DNA of 64,000 bases, taken from Plantactinospora sp. KBS50 (GTDB taxonomy: Bacteria > Actinomycetota > Actinomycetes > Mycobacteriales > Micromonosporaceae). Below, in pieces: positions 1 through 8,006 of the stretch. Position 1 is the stretch's first letter, and every line of letters starts with the position of its first letter. Under the pieces are notes generated by a model. It was not told the origin of the DNA, searched no databases, and worked only from the letters and a program-made list of their open reading frames with translations. The stretch spans positions 5,212,001 to 5,276,000 of the forward strand of contig NZ_CP022961.1 of the NCBI RefSeq assembly GCF_002285795.1. The letters run 5' to 3'. Position numbers and translations under genes: made by a program.

Positions 1-118
1 CGCCGCGCCCGCCTGCCGTACCTCACGTTAGCGGAGTGCACGCCCGGTCCTGTCTCCGGGTGTCGATCCGTCCCGCCGGACCGGCAGGCCGCGGGCCGTG
101 GTGGTGTTCCCGCCCCGT

Positions 119-181
119 GCTCGCCTACACCCGTCCGGGGCTCGCCACACCCGCTCGGGGCTCGCCTGCGACCGTCCGGGG
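119..181. repeat. Imperfect tandem repeat next to the 3' end of nbaD
   Basis: About three imperfect 20-22 bp units (ctcgcctacacccgtccggg and variants) lie directly beyond the nbaD stop codon. No gene is evident in positions 1-183. This is one of many repeats at gene ends in the window. Confidence 0.5.
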
Positions 182-183
182 CG

Positions 184-1194
184 TCAGCGGCCGAGGAAGC
201 GCAGCGCGTTCCCGCGCAGCAGCCGGTCCCGCTGGTCGGCGCTGAGGAAGTCGGCCCGCCGGACCACCGCGCCGGCCGGCCGTTCCCCCAGCGGGTACGG
301 GTAGTCGCTGCCCACCACGACCCGCTCGTCGCCCATGGTCTCCACCAGCAGCCGCAGCGCGGCCGGTTCGAAGACGACCGAGTCGACCAGGAACCGGTCC
401 AGGTACGAGCTGGGCGGGCCGGCCGAGGACCCCCGGCACAGGTCGCCGCGCCGGTGCCAGGCGTTGTCCGCCCGGCCCAGCCAGAACGGGAAGCTGCCGC
501 CGCCGTGTGCGAAGCAGATCCGCAGCGAGCGGGGTACCCGGTCGAAGACGCCGCCGAGGATCAGCGACAGCACCGACAGGTGGGTCTCGGCGGGCATGCC
601 GGCCAGCCAGCGGGCCATCCAGCGGTCCAGCCGCGGGCCGCCCGGCATGTCCCACGGGTGGACGAACACCGGCGCGCCCACCCGGGCGCAGTGCTGCAGG
701 AAGGTCACCACGGCGGGGTCGTCCAGGTCCCGGTCACCCACGTGGTTGCCGATCTCCACCCCGGCGTGCCCGGCGGCCAGGCAGCGGTCCAGCTCGGCGC
801 AGGCCGCGTCCGGGTCCTGCAACGGCACCTGGCAGAACGGCACCAGCCGCCCCCCGCCGGCGGCGGCGATCTCCAGGACCCGGTCGTTGAAGATCCGGGC
901 CACCCTGGTGGCCTGGTCGGCCGGCCGGTCGTAGCAGAAGAACACCGGCGTGGGCGAGATCACCTGGAGGTCCACCCGGTCGGCCGCCATGTCCGCCAGC
1001 CGGGTCGGCGCGTCCCAGCAGTCCGCGCCGACCGGCCGGAACTCGGTCTCACCCACCATGATCATGGCGGCCCGCTCCGAGTCGACCCGCAGCCACGGCC
1101 AGCCCGAGCCGCCGCAGACCGCGGCCAGGTCGGGCCAGCCGCGCGGTACGACGTGCGTGTGCACGTCGACCGCGGCGGGACCGGCCGGCGTCAC
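184..1194 (-). CDS. nbaD: 2-amino-3-carboxymuconate-6-semialdehyde decarboxylase (ACMSD), amidohydrolase family
   Basis: Decarboxylates the ring-opened product of 3-hydroxyanthranilate to 2-aminomuconate semialdehyde, in the cytoplasm. The 336-residue protein has the metal-binding VDVHTH motif (His12, His14), a mid-protein HPWDMPGG stretch, FAHGGG, and a C-terminal GSDYPYPLG segment carrying the conserved metal Asp; length is normal for the family. It is the last gene of the kynurenine operon, 28 bp downstream of nbaC, which makes the substrate. The family call is firm; the exact substrate rests on motif and context together. Confidence 0.9.
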   Translation of the reverse strand: MTPAGPAAVDVHTHVVPRGWPDLAAVCGGSGWPWLRVDSERAAMIMVGETEFRPVGADCWDAPTRLADMAADRVDLQVISPTPVFFCYDRPADQATRVARIFNDRVLEIAAAGGGRLVPFCQVPLQDPDAACAELDRCLAAGHAGVEIGNHVGDRDLDDPAVVTFLQHCARVGAPVFVHPWDMPGGPRLDRWMARWLAGMPAETHLSVLSLILGGVFDRVPRSLRICFAHGGGSFPFWLGRADNAWHRRGDLCRGSSAGPPSSYLDRFLVDSVVFEPAALRLLVETMGDERVVVGSDYPYPLGERPAGAVVRRADFLSADQRDRLLRGNALRFLGR

Positions 1195-1222
1195 CGCGAT
1201 CCCCGGCCGGCGTCCGGCACCA

Positions 1223-1744
1223 TCAGCCCTTGCCCGGGTGTACGGTGCCGCACCGGTCGCAGGCCCGGGCGGCCTCGTCGGCGTAGAACGCGGCGAACAC
1301 CGGCGGCAGGTCCGCGGCGATGTCCCGGACCTGAAGCTCCACCTCGTGCACCTTGTTGCCGCACTCCGGGCAGTACCACTGGAACTTCTCCAGCGTCCCG
1401 TCCTCGCGGATCCGCTCCACCACCATGCCGATGGAGCCGGCCTCGCGCTGCGGCGAGTGCGGGGTGTTCCGGGGCAGCATCCACATCTGGCCCTCGCGGA
1501 TGTCCACCCGGCGCGGACCCTCGGGCAGCATCAGGTTGACGTGCATGTCGCCCTTGACCTGGTAGAAGAACTCCTCGTACGGGTCGACGTGGAAGTCGGT
1601 GCGCTGGTTCGGGCCACCCACCACCATGACGATGAAGTCGCTCCCGCCCGGGAACATCTCCTTGTTGCCGACCGGCGGCTTGAGCAGGTGCTGGTTGTCC
1701 GCGATCCAGCCGGGGAAGCTGAACGGCTCGGCGATCTCACTCAC
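1223..1744 (-). CDS. nbaC: 3-hydroxyanthranilate 3,4-dioxygenase
   Basis: Fe(II) cupin that opens the ring of 3-hydroxyanthranilate to 2-amino-3-carboxymuconate semialdehyde. The 173-residue protein shows the cupin ligands in [14 protein letters not shown] and PHSP, and two C-terminal CxxC pairs (CPEC, CDRC) that form the rubredoxin-like second iron site typical of bacterial homologues. The GTG at 1744 is preceded by a clear AGGAGGT ribosome binding site. It overlaps the end of nbaF by 8 bp and feeds NbaD directly downstream. Confidence 0.95.
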   Translation of the reverse strand: MSEIAEPFSFPGWIADNQHLLKPPVGNKEMFPGGSDFIVMVVGGPNQRTDFHVDPYEEFFYQVKGDMHVNLMLPEGPRRVDIREGQMWMLPRNTPHSPQREAGSIGMVVERIREDGTLEKFQWYCPECGNKVHEVELQVRDIAADLPPVFAAFYADEAARACDRCGTVHPGKG

Positions 1745-2171
1745 GACCTACCTCCTTGGGCAGTACGGCGACGGCCTGGATCTCGATCAGCAGGTGCGGG
1801 TGCGGCAACTGGTGCACCGCAACCGTGGTCCGGGTCGGTCCGGTGGCGTCGAGGAACTCGCCGTAGACCTCGTTGTAGCCCCCGAAGTCGTTCATGTTCA
1901 CCAGGTACGTGGTGACCTGCACCAGGTCACCGAGGTCGGCGCCGACGCAGCGGAGCAGGTCCCGCACGTTCGCCAGCACCGCCCGGGTCTGCGCCCGGAT
2001 GTCCAGCGTGGTCGTGCCCATCGCGTCCACCTCGGCGCCGGCGATGGTGTTGTCCGGGCGGCGGGCCGACGTACCGGAGACGAAGACGAACCCGCCGGCG
2101 ACCTTGACGTGCGGGAACGCCCCGCGCGGCACGGCCTTGCCGGCCACCACCCGCGCCCCCTCGCAGCTCAC
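1737..2171 (-). CDS. nbaF: RidA-family 2-aminomuconate deaminase
   Basis: Deaminates 2-aminomuconate to 4-oxalocrotonate. The roughly 144-residue protein has the RidA/YjgF fold signature: FVFVSGTSA near residue 30, [22 protein letters not shown] in the middle (20+ residue amphipathic region), and a C-terminal [11 protein letters not shown] chose the GTG at 2171 because it forms a four-base GTGA overlap with the nbaG stop; the same frame is open further upstream but that part is a shadow of nbaG. The generic RidA imine hydrolase role cannot be excluded from sequence alone, but the position between nbaG and nbaC supports aminomuconate deaminase. Confidence 0.85.
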   Translation of the reverse strand: MSCEGARVVAGKAVPRGAFPHVKVAGGFVFVSGTSARRPDNTIAGAEVDAMGTTTLDIRAQTRAVLANVRDLLRCVGADLGDLVQVTTYLVNMNDFGGYNEVYGEFLDATGPTRTTVAVHQLPHPHLLIEIQAVAVLPKEVGRE

Positions 2172-3028
2172 GACGAGGCCCGCAGCGACGCGCTGCCCAG
2201 CTTCTCGACCACGGCCCGGACGTGGGCGCCGGGCGGCAGCGGTACGGCCGCCGTGGCGGCGCCGGCCAGGAAGACCCAGCCCGCTTCGAGCCGCACCCCG
2301 TACCGGCCGGCCAGCAGCGCGCCCTCGGTGAGCGCCCGGCGCGGGTCGCCGAGGATGGCGGCCGTCGAGCCCACCTGGGCGACCCGGCCGTCGATCTCCA
2401 GCAGGACTCCGAGGTTGTCCAGCCCGTCCGGCACCGGCGACCAGGGGCCGACCACGAAGGCCCCGGCCGAGGCGTTGTCGGCGATCACGTCCGGCAGCGA
2501 GAACCGGAAGTCCGCGAACCGGGAGTCGATCAGCTCGACCGCCGGCGCGACCGCCCGGATGGCCGAGGTCAGCTCCCGCACCGGCTCCCCCGGCCCCGGC
2601 ACCCGGTCCAGCAGGAACGCCACCTCGGGCTCGACCCGCGGGTGGATGAAGGCGGCCGGGTCGACCGTGCCGCCGTCGGGCACCCACATCGCGTCGGTGA
2701 GCCGGCCGCAGATCATCTCATCGACGCCGACCTGCGCCATCTTGGCCCGGCTGGTCAGCCCCATCTTCAGCCCGACCGGCCGCTCGCCGCGGTCCAGCCG
2801 GCGCCGGACCAGGGCCTCCTGCACCGCGTACGCGCCGTCCACGTCCAGGCCGGCGGCCTGGGCGAACCGGGCCGTGGGCGTGGCCGTGTCGGCGGCGACG
2901 CCGAGGCGTTCGGCGAGCGCGGCGTGCCCGCCCGGGTCGCGACCGCTGGCGTCGTGACCGCCGGCGTCGTGACCGCCGGCGTCGTGACCGCCGGCGTCGT
3001 GACCGCTGGCGTCGTGGGGGTCGGTCAT
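2168..3028 (-). CDS. nbaG: 4-oxalocrotonate decarboxylase (FAH/hydratase family)
   Basis: Converts 4-oxalocrotonate to 2-oxopent-4-enoate. The 286-residue protein has the family's metal-binding [10 protein letters not shown] motif, [11 protein letters not shown], and [18 protein letters not shown]. It is paralogous to nbaH upstream; together they make the usual decarboxylase/hydratase pair. The first about 30 residues are a low-complexity HDAGG repeat with no counterpart in the family, so the conserved protein begins near residue 35. It starts 49 bp after nbaJ, one of only two non-overlapping junctions in the operon, and overlaps nbaF by four bases. Which paralogue is decarboxylase and which is hydratase is inferred from gene order. 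Confidence 0.85.
   Translation of the reverse strand: MTDPHDASGHDAGGHDAGGHDAGGHDASGRDPGGHAALAERLGVAADTATPTARFAQAAGLDVDGAYAVQEALVRRRLDRGERPVGLKMGLTSRAKMAQVGVDEMICGRLTDAMWVPDGGTVDPAAFIHPRVEPEVAFLLDRVPGPGEPVRELTSAIRAVAPAVELIDSRFADFRFSLPDVIADNASAGAFVVGPWSPVPDGLDNLGVLLEIDGRVAQVGSTAAILGDPRRALTEGALLAGRYGVRLEAGWVFLAGAATAAVPLPPGAHVRAVVEKLGSASLRASS
2941..3015 (-). repeat. 15-bp minisatellite encoding the NbaG N-terminus
   Basis: Five consecutive 15-bp units (gaccgccggcgtcgt, with two copies having T for C at position 7) encode an in-frame [10 protein letters not shown] repeat just after the nbaG start codon. Confidence 0.9.
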
Positions 3029-3077
3029 GCCGGTTCACCGTCCGGGAGATGGGTCGGGTTCGCTGTGCCGTTCATCG

Positions 3078-4031
3078 TCATGAGGCCCGCCCGGATCGTC
3101 CGGACAGCCGTTCGGCGGCCCGGACGGCGGCCAGCCGCTCCCCGGTGCGCAGCGCCGCGGAGGTCATCATGTCCAGGTGCCCGGCGTACCCGGGCAGGTG
3201 GTGGCCGGCGCCGGCGACCTCCAGGGCGACCGACACGCGCAGCCCGGTGAACCGCTCGCCCAGGGCCGGCACCGGCGCGTCCACCTCGTCGATCCGCACG
3301 TCCTGGCCGAGCCGGTAGCCCGGGACGTACCGCCGCACCTGCGCCACCATGGCCTGCACCGAGTCGACGATGGCCGTGCGGTCGGCCCCGGTGTCCGGGC
3401 AGAGGCAGTGCACGGCGCCCCGGGCCGCCGGCTCCGGTCGCGCCGGGTCCAGCGTGAGGCTCGCCGCGCCCCGGCCGGCGCCGCCGACCGCCTCGATCGC
3501 CCGCGCCGTGGTCGCGGTGAGGCCGTCGAGGTCGACCGGGGTACCGGGGCCGGACGGCCCGGCCGCCACGGACGCCACCAGCTCGCCGTACGCGACCGGG
3601 GTGATCCGGCGCACGGCCGCGACGATCGGTACGGCGGCCTGGCCGCCGCAGGTCACCATGTTGACGTTGCGCTCCCGCAGGTGGGCGTCCAGGTTGACCG
3701 AGGGCACCACGTACGGGCCGATGGCCGCCGGGGTGAGGTCCACCACCGTGCGGCCGTGCGCCGCGAGCAGCGCGTCGTTGTGCGGGTGCGCGTCGGCGCG
3801 GCTGGCGTCGAAGACCAGCTCGACGTCGGCGAACTCGGGCAGCGCCACCAGTCCGGCCACCCCGTCCGCGGTGCCGGCCACGCCGAACCGCCGGGCCCGG
3901 GCCAGCCCGTCCGAGGCCGGATCGGTACCGGCCAGGGCCACCATCCGGAGCGTCTCCGACACCCGCAGCACCTTGATCATCAGATCGGTGCCGACGGCGC
4001 CCGAGCCGATCACGGCCACCCCGTGCGTCAC
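3078..4031 (-). CDS. nbaJ: Acylating acetaldehyde dehydrogenase
   Basis: Oxidises acetaldehyde with CoA and NAD to acetyl-CoA, the last step of the meta-cleavage branch. The 317-residue protein has the N-terminal Rossmann motif VAVIGSGAVGTDL, the catalytic cysteine in NMVTCGGQA, and the conserved C-terminal EVAGAGHHLPGYAGHLDMMT region. In known systems (DmpFG type) this enzyme forms a complex with 4-hydroxy-2-oxovalerate aldolase and receives acetaldehyde by channelling; that aldolase gene is not here. The ATG overlaps the nbaH stop by four bases. Confidence 0.93.
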   Translation of the reverse strand: MTHGVAVIGSGAVGTDLMIKVLRVSETLRMVALAGTDPASDGLARARRFGVAGTADGVAGLVALPEFADVELVFDASRADAHPHNDALLAAHGRTVVDLTPAAIGPYVVPSVNLDAHLRERNVNMVTCGGQAAVPIVAAVRRITPVAYGELVASVAAGPSGPGTPVDLDGLTATTARAIEAVGGAGRGAASLTLDPARPEPAARGAVHCLCPDTGADRTAIVDSVQAMVAQVRRYVPGYRLGQDVRIDEVDAPVPALGERFTGLRVSVALEVAGAGHHLPGYAGHLDMMTSAALRTGERLAAVRAAERLSGRSGRAS

Positions 4032-4912
4032 GTCTCCTCCAGGGTCGGCGCGGACCCGGCGGACCCTGCGGACCCGGCGGACCCGGCGGAGCGGGCGGAG
4101 AAGCAGGTGCGCACCGAGCCGACGCCGGAGATCCGCGCCTCGTACGCGGCGCCCGGCGTGACCGGCACCATCGGCCCCAGCGCGCCGGAGAGCACCACGT
4201 CGCCGGCCCGCAACGGATCGCCGGCCCGCACCAGCATGCCGGCCAGCCAGCCCAGCGCGCTCAACGGGTTGCCCAGGCAGGCCGCGCCGGCACCCACCGA
4301 CACCGGTTCCCCGGCGTGTTCCAGCACCATGCCGCAGAGCCGCAGGTCCACGTCGGCCAGCCGGCGCGGCACGGTGCCGAGCACGAACAGCGCGCTCGAC
4401 GAGTTGTCGGCGATCGTGTCCACGATGGAGATGTCCCAGCCGGTGATCCGGGAGTCGACGATCTCGATCGCCGGCAGCACCGAGTCGACCGCCCGGATCA
4501 GGTCCACGGCGGTCGCCCGCTCGTCGGTGAGGTCGGCGCCGAGCACGAACGCCAGCTCGGCCTCCACCCTCGGCTGGATCAGCCCGTCGAGGTCCACCTC
4601 GGCGGCGTCCGGGACCGCCATCACGTCGGTGAGCACGCCGAAGTCCGGCTCGTACACGCCGAACTCCTCCTGCACGACCCGCGAGGTGAGGCCGATCTTC
4701 GCCCCGACCCGGCGGGCTCCGCCGGCCAGCCAGCGCCGCACCTGGTGCCGCTGCACCTGGTACGCCGCCGCCACGTCGTCGGCCGGCAGCAGCCGGTCAC
4801 GCAGCGGCGGGCAGGGGACACCCCGCTCCCGGGCGGTGTCCAGCTCGCCGGCGGCCACCGCCGCGTCGAACGGGTCGGCGGCGATGACCCATTCGTTGGG
4901 TTCGTTGGTCAT
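4028..4912 (-). CDS. nbaH: 2-oxopent-4-enoate hydratase
   Basis: Adds water to 2-oxopent-4-enoate to give 4-hydroxy-2-oxovalerate. The 294-residue protein carries the fumarylacetoacetate-hydrolase-like signature: GAKIGLTSRVVQ, the metal-ligand motif QPRVEAELAFVL, and DSRITGWDISIVDTIADN. I chose ATG 4912 because it overlaps the nbaE stop by four bases (ATGA); the frame stays open upstream only as a shadow of nbaE. The C-terminus ends in a short Ser-Ala-Gly repeat encoded by 9-bp units near 4045-4090. Assignment as hydratase rather than decarboxylase follows gene order. Confidence 0.88.
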   Translation of the reverse strand: MTNEPNEWVIAADPFDAAVAAGELDTARERGVPCPPLRDRLLPADDVAAAYQVQRHQVRRWLAGGARRVGAKIGLTSRVVQEEFGVYEPDFGVLTDVMAVPDAAEVDLDGLIQPRVEAELAFVLGADLTDERATAVDLIRAVDSVLPAIEIVDSRITGWDISIVDTIADNSSSALFVLGTVPRRLADVDLRLCGMVLEHAGEPVSVGAGAACLGNPLSALGWLAGMLVRAGDPLRAGDVVLSGALGPMVPVTPGAAYEARISGVGSVRTCFSARSAGSAGSAGSAGSAPTLEET

Positions 4913-6432
4913 GACAGGTCCACGCAGACGTTTGTGAGTTCGGAGTAGAAGTCCAGCGAGTGCACGCCACCCTCCCGGCCGATGCCGCTGGCTTTCACGC
5001 CACCGAACGGAGTCCGCAGGTCGCGCAGGAACCAGGTGTTCACCCAGACGATGCCGGCGTCGAGCCGGGCACCGGCCCGGTGCGCCCGGCCGACATCCCG
5101 GGTCCAGACGGTCGCCGCAAGACCATAGTCGCTGTCGTTGGCCAGCGCGAACGCCTCCTGCTCGTCGTCGAAGGGCGCGACGTGCACCACCGGCCCGAAG
5201 ATCTCCTCCCGGTTGGTCCGGGCGTCCGGGGGCAGGCCGGTCAGCACGGTGGGCCGGACGTACGCGCCGCCGTCCCGGGCGTCGCCGAAGTGCGGCGTGC
5301 CGCCGCCGGCCAGCACCTGCGCGCCCTCGACCCGGGCCAGGTCGTGATAGCCCAGCACCTTGTCCCGGTGCTGGCGCGAGATCAGCGGCATGTTCACCGT
5401 GCCGGGGTCGGCGGGCCAGCCGTAGGCCAGCCCGTCGGCGCGCCCGGCCAGCCGCGCCACGAACTCGTCGAAGACCGGGCGCTGCACGTACAGCCGCTCG
5501 GTGCACAGGCAGACCTGGCCGCCGTTGGTGAAGCTGGACCGGACGCAGCCGTCCACCGCCGCGTCGAGGTCGGCGTCGGCGAAGACCAGCCCGGCGTTCT
5601 TGCCGCCGAGTTCGAAGCTGACCGCCTTCACCCCGTCGGCCGCGGCCCGCATGATCGCGCTGCCGGTGGCGGATTCGCCGGTGAAGGTGATGGCGTCCAC
5701 CCCCGGATGCCGGGTGAGGAACTCGCCCGCCGAGTCCGGGCCGAAGCCGTGCACCAGGTTGAACACCCCGTCCGGTACGCCGGCCGCGGCCATCACCTCG
5801 GCCAGCAGCGTGGCCGAGGCCGGGGTCTCCTCGCTGGGCTTGACGACCACGGCGTTGCCGCAGGCCAGCGCGGGGGCGACCTTCCAGGTCAGCAGCAGCA
5901 GCGGCAGGTTCCACGGGACGATCACCGCGACCACCCCGACCGGCTTGCGGACCGCGTAGTTCAGCGCCCGACCGCCGGCCGGGCCGACCGTGCCGAACGA
6001 CTCGGTCGGCGCGGTCGCCACGATCTCGGCGAACGCCCGGAAGTTGGCAGCGCCCCGCGGGATGTCCAGGGTGCGCGCCTGCGAGATGGACTTGCCGGTG
6101 TCCGCGACCTCGGCCGTGACCAGGTCGTCGAACCGGCGCTCCAGCTCGGCGGCGATCCGGCGCAGCAGTTCGGCGCGGTCCCGCTCGCCGGTCCGGCCCC
6201 AGGGTCCGCGCAGCGCCGCTCGGGCGGCGCCCACCGCGGCGTCCACGGTGGACCCGTCGGCCTCGGCCACCTCGAAGATGGTGGCACCGGTGACCGGGCT
6301 GGTCTTCGGGAAGGTCCCGGCCGGCTCGACGAACCGGCCGCCGACGAAGTTGCGCAACACGCCCCGGGCACCGGCCGGCCGGCCCGCCATGAGACCCGGA
6401 TCCCAGTCGACCCGGTGCCGCGCCGGGTTCAT
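4909..6432 (-). CDS. nbaE: 2-aminomuconate semialdehyde dehydrogenase (aldehyde dehydrogenase superfamily)
   Basis: NAD-dependent oxidation of 2-aminomuconate semialdehyde to 2-aminomuconate. The 507-residue protein has VIVPWNLPLLLLTWK (cofactor site), FTGESATGS, the general base Glu in SFELGGKNA, the nucleophile Cys308 in GGQVCLC, and EEIFGPV towards the end. Start ATG 6432 overlaps the kmo stop by four bases. The DNA just upstream is a 48-bp repeat inside the kmo 3' end, so longer readings in this frame are spurious. The close relative 2-hydroxymuconate semialdehyde dehydrogenase is the only serious alternative. Confidence 0.92.
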   Translation of the reverse strand: MNPARHRVDWDPGLMAGRPAGARGVLRNFVGGRFVEPAGTFPKTSPVTGATIFEVAEADGSTVDAAVGAARAALRGPWGRTGERDRAELLRRIAAELERRFDDLVTAEVADTGKSISQARTLDIPRGAANFRAFAEIVATAPTESFGTVGPAGGRALNYAVRKPVGVVAVIVPWNLPLLLLTWKVAPALACGNAVVVKPSEETPASATLLAEVMAAAGVPDGVFNLVHGFGPDSAGEFLTRHPGVDAITFTGESATGSAIMRAAADGVKAVSFELGGKNAGLVFADADLDAAVDGCVRSSFTNGGQVCLCTERLYVQRPVFDEFVARLAGRADGLAYGWPADPGTVNMPLISRQHRDKVLGYHDLARVEGAQVLAGGGTPHFGDARDGGAYVRPTVLTGLPPDARTNREEIFGPVVHVAPFDDEQEAFALANDSDYGLAATVWTRDVGRAHRAGARLDAGIVWVNTWFLRDLRTPFGGVKASGIGREGGVHSLDFYSELTNVCVDLS

Positions 6433-8006
6433 CGGCGCGCCGCCCGACGCGGATTCCACGGCGCTTCGCGGCGCCGATTCCACGGGGCTGCCCGGCGCGG
6501 ATTCCACGGCGCTTCGCGGCGCCGATTCCACGGGGCTGCCCGGCGCGGATTCCACGGCGCTTCGCGGCGGGGTTCGCGGCCCGTCCCGCGGCGCGGGCCG
6601 GCCAGCGCCGCGACCGCGAGCAGGGCGCCGCCGAGGGCGACGCCGGCCGCCGCGCCGAGCAGCCGGTGCTGCCGGCGGACCCGGGCGACCACCTGGGCGT
6701 ACGGCACGGTCGAGAACGACACCAGTTCGTACCGGGAGACGTACCGGCCGGGCAGCAGCCGTTCCAGGGTGTGTTCCACCCGCCGGCCGAGCTGGAACAG
6801 CGGCGAGGTCACCTTGTCGCGCATCTCCACGAAGTTGTCCAGCGCCATCCGGGCGATCGCCTCGGCGTTGTCCGCGCGGCGGTCCTGGAACAGCGGCAGC
6901 GCCGCCGCCCAGTCGTCGCCGGTCTCGTCCAGGCAGCGGTCCAGTTCCACCACGTCCTCCAGGGCGCAGTTCGCGCCCTGGCCGTAGAACGGCACGATCG
7001 CGTGCGCGGCGTCGCCCAGCAGACCCACCCGGCCGTACGCGTGCCACGGCGTGCAGCGCACGGTGCCGAGCACCCCCACCGGGTTGCGCTGGTAGTCCGC
7101 GACCAGGTCGGGTGCCAGCGGCGGCACGTCCGGGTACTCGGTGGCGAAGTGCCGGCGGATGGCCTCCGGGTCGGCCAGCGCCGCGAAGCTGCCCGGACCG
7201 GTCTCGGGCCAGAACAGGGTGCAGGTGAACGTCCGGTCCGGGTTGGGCAGCGCGATCATCATGGACGTGCCGTGCGGCCAGATGTGCAGCGCCGCCGGGT
7301 CGAGCGCGAAGTCGCCGTCCCGGGGCGGCAGGGTCAGCTCCTTGTAGCCGTAGTCGAGCAGTTCCACGTCCTCGGCGAGCAGTCCCCGGCGCAGCAGTTC
7401 GGCGCGTACCGCCGAACCGGCGCCGTCGGCGCCGAGCACCACCGCGGCGGTCGCGGTGGCCGGGCCGGCGGGGGTCGCGAAGGTCATCGCCCCGGTCGCC
7501 GGGTCGAGCGCGGTGAGCCGGTGCTCGAACACGACCCGCACCCCGGGGCACGCCTGCGCGGCGTCCAGCAGCGCGTTGTTCAGCGCGCCGCGGCTGATCG
7601 AGTTGATCGCCCGGTCGCCGCCGGCGCTGTACGGCTGGAAGCCCTGCGCGCCGTCGACGGAGTGGATCATCCGCCCGCGTACCGGCAGCGCGTCGGCCAT
7701 GGCCTGCTTCTCCAGGCCGATCCGGCGCAGCGCGTCCAGCCCCCGCTCGGACAGCGCCAGGTTGATCGACCGCCCGCTGTCCACCCTGCCCGTACGCGGA
7801 TCCGGGCGCCGTTCGTAGAGCACCACCCGGTGCCCGCGCCGGGCCAGATAGCACGCGAGCAGGCAGCCGGCGAGCCCGGCGCCCACGACCGCGATCTCAC
7901 CGCCGGCGGCCCCGTCCCCGGCCTGGACGCCGTCGTCCCGCCGGTCGGTGTCGTCCCGCCGGTCGCCGTCGTCCTGCCGGTCGGTGTCGTCCTGCCGGTC
8001 GGTCAC
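6429..8006 (-). CDS. kmo: Kynurenine 3-monooxygenase
   Basis: FAD- and NADPH-dependent hydroxylation of kynurenine to 3-hydroxykynurenine. The 525-residue protein has the N-terminal dinucleotide motif VVGAGLAGCLLACYLARRG, the second FAD motif GDAAHAIVPFYGQGANCALED, and KMO-typical SINLALSERG. The GTG at 8006 overlaps the kynU stop (GTGA). Both ends are unusual: residues 2-25 are a DRQDD-type hexapeptide repeat, and after the catalytic core comes a hydrophobic helix (about 20 residues, GVALGGALLAVAAL) followed by an Arg/Trp/Pro repeat tail. The helix may be a membrane anchor, as in eukaryotic KMO, but that is inference. Confidence 0.93.
   Translation of the reverse strand: MTDRQDDTDRQDDGDRRDDTDRRDDGVQAGDGAAGGEIAVVGAGLAGCLLACYLARRGHRVVLYERRPDPRTGRVDSGRSINLALSERGLDALRRIGLEKQAMADALPVRGRMIHSVDGAQGFQPYSAGGDRAINSISRGALNNALLDAAQACPGVRVVFEHRLTALDPATGAMTFATPAGPATATAAVVLGADGAGSAVRAELLRRGLLAEDVELLDYGYKELTLPPRDGDFALDPAALHIWPHGTSMMIALPNPDRTFTCTLFWPETGPGSFAALADPEAIRRHFATEYPDVPPLAPDLVADYQRNPVGVLGTVRCTPWHAYGRVGLLGDAAHAIVPFYGQGANCALEDVVELDRCLDETGDDWAAALPLFQDRRADNAEAIARMALDNFVEMRDKVTSPLFQLGRRVEHTLERLLPGRYVSRYELVSFSTVPYAQVVARVRRQHRLLGAAAGVALGGALLAVAALAGPRRGTGREPRREAPWNPRRAAPWNRRREAPWNPRRAAPWNRRREAPWNPRRAARR
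6449..6569 (-). repeat. 48-bp tandem repeat in the kmo 3' end
   Basis: Two full 48-bp units and about half of a third (6449-6496, 6497-6544, 6545-6569) encode the PWNPRRAAPWNRRRE tail of Kmo. The unit length is a multiple of three, so copy changes stay in frame. Confidence 0.9.
7932..8003 (-). repeat. 18-bp minisatellite in the kmo 5' end
   Basis: Four 18-bp units (gtcgtcctgccggtcggt and variants) encode a TDRQDD/DRRDDG hexapeptide repeat directly after the Kmo start codon. Confidence 0.9.
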
